From contig NZ_KZ826486.1 of assembly GCF_003205515.1 (NCBI RefSeq), forward strand, positions 1 to 64,000: DNA of 64,000 nucleotides, read 5' to 3'. Position numbers and translations under genes: made by a program. The stretch is from Litorivita pollutaquae (GTDB lineage Bacteria; Pseudomonadota; Alphaproteobacteria; Rhodobacterales; Rhodobacteraceae). This document shows positions 25,569 to 35,281 of this stretch, in pieces. How positions within the stretch are numbered: position 1 is the stretch's first letter; each line of letters opens with the position of its first letter. The notes below the pieces were generated by a model that was not told where the DNA came from, did no database searches, and was given only the letters and a program-made list of their open reading frames with translations.

Positions 25569-26588
25569 TTAACGGAAGGGCGGCGAGTAGAGCAGCCCAC
25601 CATCGGTCCACTGTGCGTTCAACCCACGCGACAGGCCGATCGGAGTGTTTTCACCGATGTTTTTCTCGAACACTTCGCCGTAGTTGCCGCCCGCCATGAT
25701 GGCGGATTTGGCCCAATCCGCCGACAGGCCGAGCATTTCGCCCAAGCTGCCTTCGGTGCCCAAAAGACGGTTCACTTCAGGATTGTCACCAGCAGAGGCC
25801 GACAGATCGCCGATATTGGCAGAGGTGACGCCCATTTCTTCTGCTGCGATCAAAGCGTTAAGTGTCCAACGGACCACATCGCCCCATTCGTTATCGCCGT
25901 GCCGCACGAGCGGGCCGAGCGGCTCTTTCGATACGATTTCTGGCAAAACAACGTGATCGGCAGGGTTCTCAAAGCTGGCACGTGTCGCCGCAAGCCCCGA
26001 CGCATCCGTGGTGTAGGCATCGCATGCCCCGGCGAGGTATTGCGCCTGACCTTCAGCATTGGTTTCGATCGGAACCGGCTCATAGCTGATGTTGTTCTTG
26101 CGGAAAAAGTCAGCAAGGTTCAGCTCGGTGGTGGTACCCGTCTGGATACACACGGTTGCCCCATCAAGCTCTTTGGCCGAGCTCACACCCAAGGATTTCG
26201 GGATCATGAAACCCTGACCGTCATAGTAGTTCACGCCGATGAAATCGAATTTCAAATCGACATCGCGCGAGAAGGTCCACGTGGTGTTACGCGCGAGCAA
26301 GTCAACCTCACCCGACGCCAGCGCCGTGAAGCGCGTTTTGCCAGTGGTGGGGACAAATTCAACAGCCTTAGGGTCGCCAAGAACAGCGGCCGCAACCGCA
26401 CGGCAAAAGGCAACGTCGAAACCTTCCCATTCGCCATTCGCATCGGGCGCCGCAAAGCCAACCAAACCAGTGGTGACGCCGCAGTTCAATGTACCGCGTG
26501 CTTTAACGTCATCCAAGGTTCCAGCGGCCGCTGCACCGGCGGCCACGCCAGCAACAGTCAATGCGCCAAAAAATACGGATTTTTTCAT
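25569..26588 (-). CDS. bztA: Amino-acid ABC transporter, periplasmic binding protein
   Basis: A 339-residue solute-binding protein of family 3. The signal peptide is MKKSVFFGALTVAGVAAG with cleavage near residue 22, then the mature start TLDDVKARGTLNCGVTTG. The ligand-pocket pattern GFDVAFCRAVAAAVLGDP (near 55) and the phrase RNTTWTFSRDVDLKFDF are typical of AapJ/BztA-type general L-amino-acid receptors. It binds glutamate, glutamine, aspartate or asparagine in characterised relatives. First gene of the bztABCD operon; its leader holds a perfect palindrome. Confidence 0.94.
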   Translation of the reverse strand: MKKSVFFGALTVAGVAAGAAAAGTLDDVKARGTLNCGVTTGLVGFAAPDANGEWEGFDVAFCRAVAAAVLGDPKAVEFVPTTGKTRFTALASGEVDLLARNTTWTFSRDVDLKFDFIGVNYYDGQGFMIPKSLGVSSAKELDGATVCIQTGTTTELNLADFFRKNNISYEPVPIETNAEGQAQYLAGACDAYTTDASGLAATRASFENPADHVVLPEIVSKEPLGPLVRHGDNEWGDVVRWTLNALIAAEEMGVTSANIGDLSASAGDNPEVNRLLGTEGSLGEMLGLSADWAKSAIMAGGNYGEVFEKNIGENTPIGLSRGLNAQWTDGGLLYSPPFR

Positions 26589-26662
26589 GTTTACCTCTTC
26601 CTGATTCTCCGCCCCCTCCGGAGCGGTTCTTCCGGCCTACGAGGGCCAGGGCGTTATCTGAA

Positions 26663-26679
26663 ACGGGGATTGTCCCCGT
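26663..26679. promoter_or_regulatory. Perfect inverted repeat upstream of bztA
   Basis: ACGGGGA, a 3-base loop TTG, then TCCCCGT. It lies about 75 bases upstream of the bztA ATG. It may be an operator or a leader hairpin; no regulator is known from the window. Confidence 0.35.
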
Positions 26680-26799
26680 CAGTGCTCAGGAGTGTGGGCG
26701 CAAACATCACAAGGCGTCAAGGGCGACAGCACAAAAAATGATCTTGTTCGGGCTATGTTTCCTTAGCGTTAACACCCGGATGCAAACGTCAAAACTTCG

Positions 26800-27516
26800 T
26801 CACGAAGAATCGCGCGCCATGTCAAAAAACCGCTTGGCATCGACAAAGGCCGCGCGCTTCATTTCGGACAATTTATGCGCCTCGTCGTCGCGGCCCCATT
26901 GGGCCTCTTGCCACAACTCATCGACCCGCGACCGCGCCCAGAGATCATCCACTTCATATGGTCCTTCCGCCGCTGCAAACCCCAAAATCAACGATCCGGA
27001 CAGGCTGACCAGATCGTGAAAACCGGCCAGTTCAAAGGCGGTAAACCCCTGCACCCGGGTGGCAAGACGCGACAGATCTCGCGGATCTTGCGGCTTGTGG
27101 ATGATCCCGATGCGCGGCGCAAGCCGCACTCCGAGTGATGTTTCAGCCCACTCCAACACCGGATCCCACCGCTCGGCTTGCTGTGCGACCAACTCTTCGG
27201 GATGGTCAGCACGATAGCACAATAAATCAGCATCGCCATAATCAGCCAGCATTTGCGCCACCTCGGCGTGCTGCACAGCGACCTTATCAATCGCCGCATT
27301 GGCGGCCCGTGTCACGGGCATCACTTCGGGGTTGATCACCTCGTCAACCGCCTGCCATTCGGCGGCAATCGCCTCTGCCATGGTGCGGGTTGGCACCACC
27401 AAAGCGGTCTTCGCAGGGGTCTTTACCGGCCGCGCATCAAGGCGCACCTCATAGCCGTTTTCCGCGGCTTCAACCGCCGCATCCTTCCAAAACCGTTTTG
27501 CTTTCCACTCGCTCAT
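26800..27516 (-). CDS. ATP12-family F1-ATPase assembly chaperone
   Basis: A 238-residue protein matching the ATP12 family, which in mitochondria binds the alpha subunit before F1 assembly; alphaproteobacteria carry homologues. Recognisable stretches are the N-terminal KRFWKDAAVEAAENGYEVRLDARPVKTPAK, AIAAEWQAV near residue 50, and the acidic DLLCYRADHPEELVAQQ near 98, followed by WDPVLEW. It begins directly after the HAD phosphatase gene ends (adjacent stop and start), so it belongs to the run of minus-strand genes from the Do-type protease onwards. Confidence 0.9.
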   Translation of the reverse strand: MSEWKAKRFWKDAAVEAAENGYEVRLDARPVKTPAKTALVVPTRTMAEAIAAEWQAVDEVINPEVMPVTRAANAAIDKVAVQHAEVAQMLADYGDADLLCYRADHPEELVAQQAERWDPVLEWAETSLGVRLAPRIGIIHKPQDPRDLSRLATRVQGFTAFELAGFHDLVSLSGSLILGFAAAEGPYEVDDLWARSRVDELWQEAQWGRDDEAHKLSEMKRAAFVDAKRFFDMARDSS

Positions 27517-28194
27517 TTATGCCTCCAAAACAGTCAGAATTGTCTCAGGCAGGGCGCGAAAATCATCCACGATCGCCTGCGCCGCCCCAAGTGATTCGCG
27601 CGGATGGTATCCCCAGCTTACGCCAATGCCTTTGATCCCCGCCGCAGCGGCCATTTCCATGTCATACAAAGTGTCGCCAATCATCACCGCATTGCCCGCA
27701 TCGACGCCGGTTTCGGACAGGGCCGCGCGCAACATGGACGGGTGCGGTTTGGACGGATGGAAATCGCTCACCTGTTCATTGATGAAAAACCCGGTCAAAC
27801 CGTGCCCCTCCAGCAGTTTATCAAGCCCGCGCCGCGATTTCCCCGTCGCGACCGCCAACAGGTTCTCTGGCACGCGGGCCAGATCATCCAGAATCTCCCG
27901 CACATGCGGATAAAACGGGCTGCTCTGTGCCGCGCCGCTCTCAGATCGCAAATCGACATAGGCATCTTTATACCACTCGACCATCTGCACACGCAGCGCC
28001 GCGTCGATCTGCGGCGCGAGGCGCGCAAAAGCCTCCGGCAAGGACAGACCCACAATCGACAGGATCGCCCTGCGCGGCGGCACGGGCGCCCCGGCGCGAT
28101 CAAACGCGCGGGTCATCGCCGCAATGATATCGCCCTGACTGTCCACCAATGTGCCATCGACATCAAAGATGATCAGCCGCAGATCACCGTTCAT
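27517..28194 (-). CDS. HAD-family hydrolase (phosphoglycolate phosphatase-like)
   Basis: A 225-residue HAD-IA phosphatase. Motif I is FDVDGTLVDS with the nucleophile Asp near residue 10, motif II ATGKSRRGLDKLL near 115, Lys in HPSKPHPSML near 145, and motif III MIGDTLYDMEMAAAAG near 170. A helical cap lies between motifs I and II. Related enzymes hydrolyse phosphoglycolate or small phosphosugars; the substrate here is not determined. It overlaps the upstream pseudouridine synthase gene by 4 bases. Confidence 0.88.
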   Translation of the reverse strand: MNGDLRLIIFDVDGTLVDSQGDIIAAMTRAFDRAGAPVPPRRAILSIVGLSLPEAFARLAPQIDAALRVQMVEWYKDAYVDLRSESGAAQSSPFYPHVREILDDLARVPENLLAVATGKSRRGLDKLLEGHGLTGFFINEQVSDFHPSKPHPSMLRAALSETGVDAGNAVMIGDTLYDMEMAAAAGIKGIGVSWGYHPRESLGAAQAIVDDFRALPETILTVLEA

Positions 28195-29234
28195 TCAAAT
28201 TCCTCGAACGGGTCCTCGGGCTGTGCCTTTTCATCCCATTGCAAGATATCCCACGTGCGCTTCATGTGATCGGGAAGCGGCGCGGTGATATGCAAAATAT
28301 TCTTGGTTGTCGGATGCTCGATCTTCAGCGACCGCGCATGCAAGTGCAGCTTGCGGCTGACTTCGCCGCCCAATTGTGCGCCCCAACCATCGCCAAGGTT
28401 TTCCTGCCCCGAACCACCATATTTACCGTCTCCGATAATCGGATGGCCAATTTCGGCCATATGGGCCCGCAATTGGTGGGTGCGGCCCGTGATCGGGACA
28501 AGCGCGACCCATGCGGTGCGTTTGCCCGCCACATCCATCACCGCATAATCGCTATGAGCGCGTTTGGCGCCTTCGGTTTTGTCGACCTCTCGGGGATGAA
28601 TGCAATGCATTTTCTCCCCCTCGCCCTTGGCCCCGTGGCCCGGCGCTTTGATCAGACCATATTTGATCGTCCCCATGCGCGGCGTCGGCACGCCCGCCAC
28701 CGCAGCCCAATACAGCTTGCGCGTCTCGCGGTGCCGGAAAGCGGCGGTCAAAGCTTTCGCGGCCAGCCGTGTGCGCGCCAAAACCAACACGCCGGAGGTG
28801 TCTTTGTCGATCCGGTGGACAAGCCGCGGCTTGTCTTCCATTCCGAACCGCAGCGCCTCGGCCAACCCGTCGACGTGCCGCGTCATACCCGACCCGCCCT
28901 GCACCGCCAATCCGGGCGGCTTGTTCAAAACAATCACATCATCGTCGCGGTAAATCACACAATTGCGGATCATCTTGGCATCGGCTTCGGTGATCTTGCC
29001 GGCGCTTGCGGATTTGGCCTCTGCCACGGAGGGCAGCGGCGGAATACGCACCGTTTGACCGGCTTCCAATCGCGTGCTGGCCTTCACCCGCCCGCCGTTG
29101 ACGCGCAATTCACCCTTGCGGCACATCTTTTCGATGCGGCCTTGGCTGACGTGCGGATACATCCGTCGCAACCACCGGTCCAACCGCTGGTCCGTATCAT
29201 CGGGAGCGACCACCTGTGTTTGAACACCGCTCAT
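28191..29234 (-). CDS. RluA-family 23S rRNA pseudouridine synthase
   Basis: A 347-residue enzyme with an N-terminal S4 RNA-binding domain (RLDRWLRRMYPHVSQGRIEKM, about residues 16-70) and a catalytic RluA domain (about 95-310). The nucleophile Asp is in HRIDKDTSGVLVLAR near residue 145. GRTHQLRAHMAEIGHPIIGD near 255 is a second family signature. It isomerises uridines in 23S rRNA; the S4 domain suggests an RluC- or RluD-like role. Its ends overlap both neighbours by 4 bases, so it is part of a tightly coupled operon. Confidence 0.92.
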   Translation of the reverse strand: MSGVQTQVVAPDDTDQRLDRWLRRMYPHVSQGRIEKMCRKGELRVNGGRVKASTRLEAGQTVRIPPLPSVAEAKSASAGKITEADAKMIRNCVIYRDDDVIVLNKPPGLAVQGGSGMTRHVDGLAEALRFGMEDKPRLVHRIDKDTSGVLVLARTRLAAKALTAAFRHRETRKLYWAAVAGVPTPRMGTIKYGLIKAPGHGAKGEGEKMHCIHPREVDKTEGAKRAHSDYAVMDVAGKRTAWVALVPITGRTHQLRAHMAEIGHPIIGDGKYGGSGQENLGDGWGAQLGGEVSRKLHLHARSLKIEHPTTKNILHITAPLPDHMKRTWDILQWDEKAQPEDPFEEFE

Positions 29235-29608
29235 TGGAAAATCCCCCGCATCAGGAAAAAGGCAGCCGCAATCGCAGCCAAAGACAGGACCACAGAGGCC
29301 CCAACGTAAAGCGCGGCAAGGCCGGCTTGTCCGCGTTCAAAAATCGTTAACGCATCCAGAGAGAACGCCGAAAACGTCGTAAAGCCGCCCAAAAGGCCCG
29401 TCATCAAAAACGGCGCGAACCGGGTGCCGCCCTTTTGCGCAAGGTAAAGCACCAAAACCCCCATCAAAAACGAGCCAACGACGTTCACCGTCATCGTGCC
29501 CCACGGAAACCCCGCCCCCATCACGCGCATCGCGCCGACATTGGTCAGATAGCGCAAAGATGCGCCAATCGCGCCGCCCACGGCGACCTGTAGCAAAACC
29601 GGTAACAT
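29231..29608 (-). CDS. crcB: Fluoride efflux channel CrcB/Fluc
   Basis: A 125-residue protein with four membrane spans that exports fluoride as an antiparallel dimer. Family signatures are GGAIGASLRY near the N-terminus, GTMTVNVVGSFLMG (about residues 33-46) and GLLGGFTTFSAFSLD (about 68-82), which supplies the pore Phe and Thr/Ser residues. The ATG at 29608 with AGGA upstream is chosen; the frame extends twelve codons further without support. No fluoride riboswitch was noticed. It overlaps the pseudouridine synthase gene by 4 bases. Confidence 0.93.
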   Translation of the reverse strand: MLPVLLQVAVGGAIGASLRYLTNVGAMRVMGAGFPWGTMTVNVVGSFLMGVLVLYLAQKGGTRFAPFLMTGLLGGFTTFSAFSLDALTIFERGQAGLAALYVGASVVLSLAAIAAAFFLMRGIFQ

Positions 29609-29676
29609 AGGCCATCCTCTGGCCGTGCCGCCGCAGAATGTCAAGTTTTGCAGGGCCTGTTCATTGCCCCATGACG

Positions 29677-30999
29677 CTATTTGCTGCGCTCGGCCCGCAA
29701 CCGCGCGAAATACTCCATGCGTTTTTTGAGATCGCGTTCAAACCCGCGTTCCACGGGCGCATATAATTCGGGCCGCTCCATCCCGTCAGGAAAGTAATTT
29801 TGCCCCGAAAACCCGTCTTCGGCATCGTGATCATAGGCATAATTCGCGCCGTATCCTTGATCTTTCATCAATTTCGTCGGCGCGTTTCGGATATGTTTGG
29901 GCGGCGGCTCTGATCCACTGTCTCGGGCCAACCGCCGCGCCGCGTTATAGGCCATGTATCCCGCATTGGTCTTCGGCGCGAGCGCAAGGTAAATCACCGC
30001 CTGCGCCAAGGCCAACTCCCCTTCGGGCGAGCCGAGCCGCTCATAAGCTTCCCAGGCCTGCAAGCAGATCCCCTGCGCCTGCGGGTCGGCCAAGGCGATG
30101 TCTTCCACCGCCATGCGGGTCAAACGGCGGGCCAAGAACCGTGGATCTTCGCCACCCTCAAGCATCCGCGCATACCAATAAAGCGCCGCGTCAGGATCAG
30201 ATCCGCGCACCGATTTATGCAGCGCGGAGATAAGATTATAGTGCTCCTCGCCGGATTTATCGTATTTCGCCGCCCGCCGCATGAGCCGGTCAGACAAAGC
30301 GTCGCGGCCAAGGGGCGCATCGACTTTCCACGCGGCCACCTGTTCGACCAGATTGAGCAAGGCCCGCCCGTCGCCATCCGCCATTTCCAACAGGGCCGCA
30401 CGCGCATCCGGATCAAGCGGCAGATCGCGGTCAATTTCCGCCTCTGCCCGCGCCACCATTTGCGCCAACTCGTCCTCGGACAACCGCTCCAATACCAAAA
30501 CCTGCGCCCGGCTGAGCACAGCCGCATTCAACTCGAAACTCGGGTTCTCGGTGGTCGCGCCGACCAAAAGGATCGTGCCGTCCTCCATATGCGGTAAAAA
30601 ACCGTCCTGCTGTGCCTTATTAAAACGGTGGATTTCATCGACGAACAAAAGCGTCCCCTGCCCGTTCGCACGGCGCATCTTGGCGCTTTCGAAAACTTTG
30701 CGCAGGTCCGGCATGCCGGTGAAAATGGCGGAAATTTGCACGAAATGCAGGTCGGTTTCATCCGCCAAAAGCCGCGCGATCGTGGTTTTCCCGACCCCCG
30801 GGGGCCCCCAAAAGATCAGCGAACTCAAACTTCCCGAACCCAGCATCACCCCCAATGGCGCCTCTGGCCCTAGAACCTGTGATTGTCCGATCACCTCGGC
30901 CAAGGTTTTCGGTCGCAATCGGTCGGCCAAGGGGCGCGGGCCCTTGCCCTGCGGCTCGGCCTTATCCGGATTGCTCCCGGTGGAAAACAGATCCGCCAT
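29677..30999 (-). CDS. rarA: Replication-associated recombination protein RarA (MgsA)
   Basis: A 440-residue AAA+ ATPase that acts at stalled replication forks. Walker A is GPPGVGKTT near residue 65, Walker B LFVDEIHRFNK near 115, and sensor 1 GATTENPSFELN near 148. The C-terminal MgsA domain with KHIRNAPTKLMKDQGYG and the final FERDLKKRMEYFARLR completes the usual length. The start ATG is immediately at the stop of the protease gene, so the two are coupled. Confidence 0.95.
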   Translation of the reverse strand: MADLFSTGSNPDKAEPQGKGPRPLADRLRPKTLAEVIGQSQVLGPEAPLGVMLGSGSLSSLIFWGPPGVGKTTIARLLADETDLHFVQISAIFTGMPDLRKVFESAKMRRANGQGTLLFVDEIHRFNKAQQDGFLPHMEDGTILLVGATTENPSFELNAAVLSRAQVLVLERLSEDELAQMVARAEAEIDRDLPLDPDARAALLEMADGDGRALLNLVEQVAAWKVDAPLGRDALSDRLMRRAAKYDKSGEEHYNLISALHKSVRGSDPDAALYWYARMLEGGEDPRFLARRLTRMAVEDIALADPQAQGICLQAWEAYERLGSPEGELALAQAVIYLALAPKTNAGYMAYNAARRLARDSGSEPPPKHIRNAPTKLMKDQGYGANYAYDHDAEDGFSGQNYFPDGMERPELYAPVERGFERDLKKRMEYFARLRAERSK

Positions 31000-32387
31000 C
31001 AGAACCGCAACCGCATCGAAATCCGCTGCGCACCGCGCTGCACGTCCAACCGCAACTTACGGCCCGCAGCGCGCAGCGCCCTTTCGGCCTCCGCCGAGGT
31101 TGCTATCTCGGCGCCGTTCACCGCGAGCAGGACATCGCCACGCCGCAAACCGGCGCGTCCGCCTGCAGGGCCAACCTGTGTCACCAAAACGCCACTGGCC
31201 CGCATCGGCAGGCCAAATTCGGCGATGACCGCAGGATTGATCGTGACCACTTCGAGCCCTTCAAACACCGCCCCGCGCCCCATCCGGCGCGGATCGCGCG
31301 CCGGGCGGTCGGGAGCCTCGGTCAATGCCACATCCACCACCCGCGCCGCGCCGTCATGAAACACCGTCATCGCCGCCGTGCCGCCCAATCCCGCAACCGA
31401 CATGCGATAAAGCATTTCCGCCGGCGTATTCACCGGCGCGCCATCAACTTCGGTAATCACATCGCCGACCTCGACACCGACCGCCGCAAAGGGGCTTTTT
31501 GCATGCACGTCGGCGACCGCCACGCCGCCCGGCACGTCAAGGCCAAGCCCGCTGGCCATATCTGCATCCACCGGTTGCCCGAATATCCCCGCCCAAGGCC
31601 GCTCAAACTCGGAGTTGCCCGCACGGGCTTGCTCTACGAACTGCGCGACAAGCGCCGAAGGAATGGCAAATCCAATCCCGTTCGATCCGCCGGAACGGGT
31701 CAAAATCGACGTGTTGATCCCGATCAACTGCCCGTTCACATCAATGAGCGCCCCGCCAGAATTGCCCGGATTGATTGGCGCGTCCGTTTGAATGAAATAC
31801 CCTCGCCCCTGACCTGTGGCCGCGCCCGAGCGCGCCAGCCCGGAAACGATCCCGCTGCTGACAGTCTGACCAACACCGAAAGGGTTGCCGATGGCCAACA
31901 CCAACTCCCCGACCTCGACGCTTTCGCTATCGCGCAAATCGAGGTGCGGCATATCCGATCCACCCGCTAGCTGCAGAATCGCCAGATCGCTGTCCTCATC
32001 TGCCAAAAGCACCGTGGCCGCAAATTCGCGGCGATCATTGAGCACCACACGAATATCCGTTGCGCCGCCAACCACATGGTAATTCGACACCACGATGCCA
32101 TCCGCCGACAAGATCACACCGGAGCCAAGCGAGTTTTGCACCCGCGGGCGCGTGCTGCCAAAATCGCGGAACATATTGCCAAAAAACGGATCAGAGCGGA
32201 ATGGGTTGGCGCGCCCTTCGACCACACGTTTGGCGTAGATATTGACCACGGCCGGCGCGGCCTCTTTGACCAAGGGCGCAAAGCCCAATGATATTTCCGA
32301 CTGCGCGCGCGGCACGCGCGTCTCTGCCCAAGCAGGGGCAGCGATCATAGCAACCGCAAGGGTCAGGGCGATGAATGATTGGCGCAT
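30999..32387 (-). CDS. Do-family periplasmic serine protease (DegP/DegQ type)
   Basis: A 462-residue protease-chaperone of the periplasm. The signal peptide ends near residue 21 (AMIAAPAWA). The trypsin-like domain has His in NYHVVGGA (near 105), Asp in DEDSDLAIL (near 137) and Ser in NPGNSGGALID (near 212). Two PDZ domains follow (about 265-350 and 375-460). It degrades or refolds damaged envelope proteins. It lies between the rplQ terminator and rarA and probably heads the minus-strand operon that continues to the ATP12 gene. Confidence 0.92.
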   Translation of the reverse strand: MRQSFIALTLAVAMIAAPAWAETRVPRAQSEISLGFAPLVKEAAPAVVNIYAKRVVEGRANPFRSDPFFGNMFRDFGSTRPRVQNSLGSGVILSADGIVVSNYHVVGGATDIRVVLNDRREFAATVLLADEDSDLAILQLAGGSDMPHLDLRDSESVEVGELVLAIGNPFGVGQTVSSGIVSGLARSGAATGQGRGYFIQTDAPINPGNSGGALIDVNGQLIGINTSILTRSGGSNGIGFAIPSALVAQFVEQARAGNSEFERPWAGIFGQPVDADMASGLGLDVPGGVAVADVHAKSPFAAVGVEVGDVITEVDGAPVNTPAEMLYRMSVAGLGGTAAMTVFHDGAARVVDVALTEAPDRPARDPRRMGRGAVFEGLEVVTINPAVIAEFGLPMRASGVLVTQVGPAGGRAGLRRGDVLLAVNGAEIATSAEAERALRAAGRKLRLDVQRGAQRISMRLRF

Positions 32388-32471
32388 GTCTCAAGCCTCC
32401 GAAAGTGTCGGCTTCAGATATGCGATTGCGACGCAGCGATTGCAAGGCGCGCGCCGCAGGCTCCGGAATGC

Positions 32472-32502
32472 AAAAAGCCCCCGCCGATGAAACGGCAGGG
32501 GC
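32472..32502 (-). terminator. Terminator of the rpsM-rplQ unit
   Basis: On the minus strand GCCCCTGCCG pairs fully with CGGCGGGGGC (one G-U pair) around a 6-base loop, followed by TTTTT. It lies 30 bases after the rplQ stop. Confidence 0.9.
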
Positions 32503-32531
32503 CAGATCACTCAAACGCTTACGCGTGAGGC

Positions 32532-32957
32532 TTAATCGTCTGCGAGCGCTTCTTCTTCGGCGGCAACGCGGGCTTTGTCGCCTGCGCCTTTGGCAGCGAC
32601 GTCGCGGTCAACAAATTCGATGATCGCCATCGGCGCCATGTCACCATAACGGAAACCGGCTTTGAGAACGCGGACATACCCACCTTGGCGGTCTTTGTAG
32701 CGCGGGCCGAGGATGTCAAAAAGTTTCGCAACATATTGGTCTTGCTTGAGCTGCGCGCGGGCTTGACGGCGGGCGTGCAGATCGCCGCGTTTGCCGAGCG
32801 TAACCAGCTTTTCAATGATGCGGCGAAGCTCTTTGGCTTTCGGCAGGGTGGTTTTGATTTGCTCATGCTCGATGAGCGAGCCGGCCATGTTTGCCCAAAG
32901 CGCCTTGCGGTGCTCGTGGGTACGGTTCAGGCGGCGGTAACCTTTTGCGTGACGCAT
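32532..32957 (-). CDS. rplQ: 50S ribosomal protein L17
   Basis: 141 residues with the L17 start [20 protein letters not shown] and the conserved [18 protein letters not shown]. It lies near the tunnel exit on the large subunit. The acidic, Ala/Glu-rich C-terminal tail is an extension relative to E. coli and is usual in alphaproteobacteria. Last gene of the alpha-type unit. Confidence 0.97.
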   Translation of the reverse strand: MRHAKGYRRLNRTHEHRKALWANMAGSLIEHEQIKTTLPKAKELRRIIEKLVTLGKRGDLHARRQARAQLKQDQYVAKLFDILGPRYKDRQGGYVRVLKAGFRYGDMAPMAIIEFVDRDVAAKGAGDKARVAAEEEALADD

Positions 32958-33074
32958 GTGTCTTTTCCTTCGTATCTGCCCGTTTGGGCTATTTGCTTTG
33001 TCTGGCCGACCCTGCGTGGGGGTCGATCTCCTTGGGGCAACATGCCCATGTTTTCCCCGCCATTGCGGGCATTT

Positions 33075-33094
33075 GGGGGCGGCGGACCGCCCCC
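33075..33094 (-). other. Hairpin between rpoA and rplQ
   Basis: GGGGGCGG and CCGCCCCC form a perfect 8-bp stem with a 4-base loop. No T-run follows on the minus strand, so it is more likely a processing or stabilising structure than a terminator. Confidence 0.45.
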
Positions 33095-33101
33095 GAAATC
33101 T

Positions 33102-34118
33102 TTAGAACTGGTCTTCGAATTTCTTCGCCAGATCCTCGATGTTCTCTGGTGGCCAATCTTCGACGTCCATACCGAGGTGCAAGCCCATGCCCGAAAGCAC
33201 TTCCTTGATCTCGTTGAGCGACTTGCGGCCAAAGTTCGGCGTGCGCAGCATTTCTGCTTCGGTCTTCTGAATGAGATCGCCGATATAAACGATATTGTCG
33301 TTCTTGAGGCAGTTTGCCGAACGCACCGACAATTCCAACTCGTCCACTTTCTTGAGCAGAAGCGGGTTGAATTCGAGGCCATCATCCTCGTCCGCGCGGG
33401 TGGCGGATTCAGGCTCTTCGAAGTTCACGAAGATCGACAGCTGATCTTGCAAGATGCGCGCGGCAAAGGCCACGGCGTCATCGGGCGTGATCGACCCATC
33501 GGTTTCGATCTTCATGGTCAGTTTGTCATAATCGAGAACCTGACCTTCGCGGGTCGGCTGCACGTCATAGGAGACTTTCTTGACCGGCGAATAAATCGCA
33601 TCGATCGGGATCAAACCAATCGGCGCATCTTCGGGCTTGTTTTTCTCGGCAGCGACATAGCCTTTGCCGGTGTTCACCGTCAGTTCGACAAACAGATCCG
33701 CGCCATCGTCAAGGTGGCAAATCACGTGCTCTTTGTTGAGAACTTCAATGCCGTTGCTTTCCGAAATATCGCCTGCGGTGACAACACCCGGACCCTTTGC
33801 ATTGATCGAAAGACGCTTCGGTCCTTCGACTTCCATGCGCAAGGCAACGCCTTTAAGGTTCAAAACGATGTCGGTGACATCTTCGCGAACGCCTGCAACC
33901 GAGGAAAACTCGTGCAGAACGTTGTCAATCTGAACGCTTGTGATCGCCGCGCCTTGCAGGCTCGACATCAAAACGCGGCGCAGCGCGTTACCAAGGGTCA
34001 GACCAAAACCGCGTTCCAGCGGTTCGGCAACAACGGTTGCCTGACGTGCAGGTTCATTGCCCGGCTTCACGTCAAGTTGTGTCGGCTTGATCAGTTCAGC
34101 CCAATTCTTGTGGATCAT
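33102..34118 (-). CDS. rpoA: RNA polymerase alpha subunit
   Basis: 338 residues: an N-terminal dimerisation domain with [19 protein letters not shown] (about 40-60) that nucleates core assembly, a flexible linker near 235-250, and the C-terminal DNA- and activator-binding domain (helix-hairpin-helix, with [21 protein letters not shown] and [12 protein letters not shown]). The ATG at 34118 has GGAGGG upstream; the earlier codon at 34130 lies over that site and is rejected. It sits between rpsK and rplQ as in most bacteria. Confidence 0.97.
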   Translation of the reverse strand: MIHKNWAELIKPTQLDVKPGNEPARQATVVAEPLERGFGLTLGNALRRVLMSSLQGAAITSVQIDNVLHEFSSVAGVREDVTDIVLNLKGVALRMEVEGPKRLSINAKGPGVVTAGDISESNGIEVLNKEHVICHLDDGADLFVELTVNTGKGYVAAEKNKPEDAPIGLIPIDAIYSPVKKVSYDVQPTREGQVLDYDKLTMKIETDGSITPDDAVAFAARILQDQLSIFVNFEEPESATRADEDDGLEFNPLLLKKVDELELSVRSANCLKNDNIVYIGDLIQKTEAEMLRTPNFGRKSLNEIKEVLSGMGLHLGMDVEDWPPENIEDLAKKFEDQF

Positions 34119-34231
34119 GCGTCCCTCCATTCCAGTCTGTGCCTCATGTCCAAAGGCAGCAGACGCCCGAGGTTAAAAATGACGGATTGGGGCCGCGCGA
34201 ATTTGCGCAGCCCCAACCAATAAACGAATAC

Positions 34232-34621
34232 TTAAACGCGGCGGCGTTTCGGCGGGCGGCAACCGTTATGCGCCATCGGGGTCACATCACGGATCGACGT
34301 GATGTTGAAACCAATCGCGGCCAAAGCGCGCAATGCGCTTTCACGGCCCGAACCGGGGCCTTGCACTTCGACTTCGAGCGTTTTCACGCCGTGATCTTGT
34401 GCTTTTTTACCCGCATCTTCCGCAGCCATCTGGGCGGCGTAGGGTGTGGATTTACGCGACCCTTTAAAGCCCATGGTGCCCGCAGACGACCATGCGATCG
34501 CGTTGCCTTGCACATCCGAGATAAGGATCTTGGTGTTGTTGAACGAGCTGTTGACGTGAGCCACGCCCGCAGCGATATTCTTGCGCTCTTTTTTCTTAGC
34601 GCGTGTTTTTTCGCGTGCCAT
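34232..34621 (-). CDS. rpsK: 30S ribosomal protein S11
   Basis: 129 residues with a basic N-terminus ([12 protein letters not shown]) and the S11 blocks [17 protein letters not shown] and [13 protein letters not shown]. The C-terminal [18 protein letters not shown] is diagnostic. It lies on the platform of the small subunit near the mRNA exit. 14 bases after rpsM. Confidence 0.97.
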   Translation of the reverse strand: MAREKTRAKKKERKNIAAGVAHVNSSFNNTKILISDVQGNAIAWSSAGTMGFKGSRKSTPYAAQMAAEDAGKKAQDHGVKTLEVEVQGPGSGRESALRALAAIGFNITSIRDVTPMAHNGCRPPKRRRV

Positions 34622-34635
34622 CTAATCAGCCCCCC

Positions 34636-35004
34636 TTATTTCTTCTTACCAGCAATGGCCTTTGCGGGGCCTTTGCGAGTGCGAGCATTGGTGTGGGTAC
34701 GCTGACCGCGAACCGGCAGGTTGCGGCGGTGACGAAGGCCACGATAGCAACCAAGATCCATCAGACGTTTGATGTTCATCTGCACTTCGCGGCGCAGGTC
34801 GCCTTCGACAGTGTAGTTGGCGTCGATATGTTCGCGCACCGACAGAACTTCGGCGTCGGACAATTCGTTCACGCGGCGGGCCGCGTCGATACCAACAGAT
34901 TCGCAGATAGCCTTGGCCGATGCGGGGCCAATACCAGTGATATAAGTGAGGGCGATCGGGACCCGTTTGTGGGTCGGGATGTTAACGCCGGCAATACGAG
35001 CCAA
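34636..35004 (-). CDS. rpsM: 30S ribosomal protein S13
   Basis: 122 residues: [19 protein letters not shown], the helix-hairpin-helix motif [14 protein letters not shown] and the basic C-terminal [21 protein letters not shown] that reaches the P-site tRNA. It is the first gene of the rpsM-rpsK-rpoA-rplQ unit, with a terminator and a candidate promoter between it and adk. Confidence 0.97.
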   Translation of the reverse strand: MARIAGVNIPTHKRVPIALTYITGIGPASAKAICESVGIDAARRVNELSDAEVLSVREHIDANYTVEGDLRREVQMNIKRLMDLGCYRGLRHRRNLPVRGQRTHTNARTRKGPAKAIAGKKK

Positions 35005-35159
35005 GTGTCTCTTCCTTTTCGTTGCGGTTCCGTAGCTCCAGAACCTTTTTTCACAACGCAGGCCCGAGGCGATAAACCATCGGGCCAGTGCTGTTCAGGT
35101 GATAGATTCGCACATGGGGGCGACCCATGGAAGAATCATTTACTCTTACGAGATAGGGG

Positions 35160-35188
35160 TGCGTATTGGGAATTCGCGAAGGCGTCAA
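35160..35188 (-). promoter_or_regulatory. Candidate promoter of the rpsM unit
   Basis: TTGACG (35188-35183), 17 bases, then TACGCA (35165-35160). The -35 is good, the -10 poor. It lies downstream of the adk terminator and about 155 bases before rpsM, where a promoter is needed if that terminator is efficient. Confidence 0.35.
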
Positions 35189-35229
35189 GCCCTCAGAGCC
35201 ATAGACGGCCATCAAAGCCCCAAGAATGC

Positions 35230-35261
35230 AAAAACGGCCCCACATTGCGGCGGGGCCGTTT
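35230..35261 (-). terminator. Terminator after adk
   Basis: On the minus strand AAACGGCCCC pairs perfectly with GGGGCCGTTT, with T5 at the end. It lies 20 bases after the adk stop and separates adk from rpsM. Confidence 0.9.
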
Positions 35262-35281
35262 CAAATTCGAAGACCGGACGC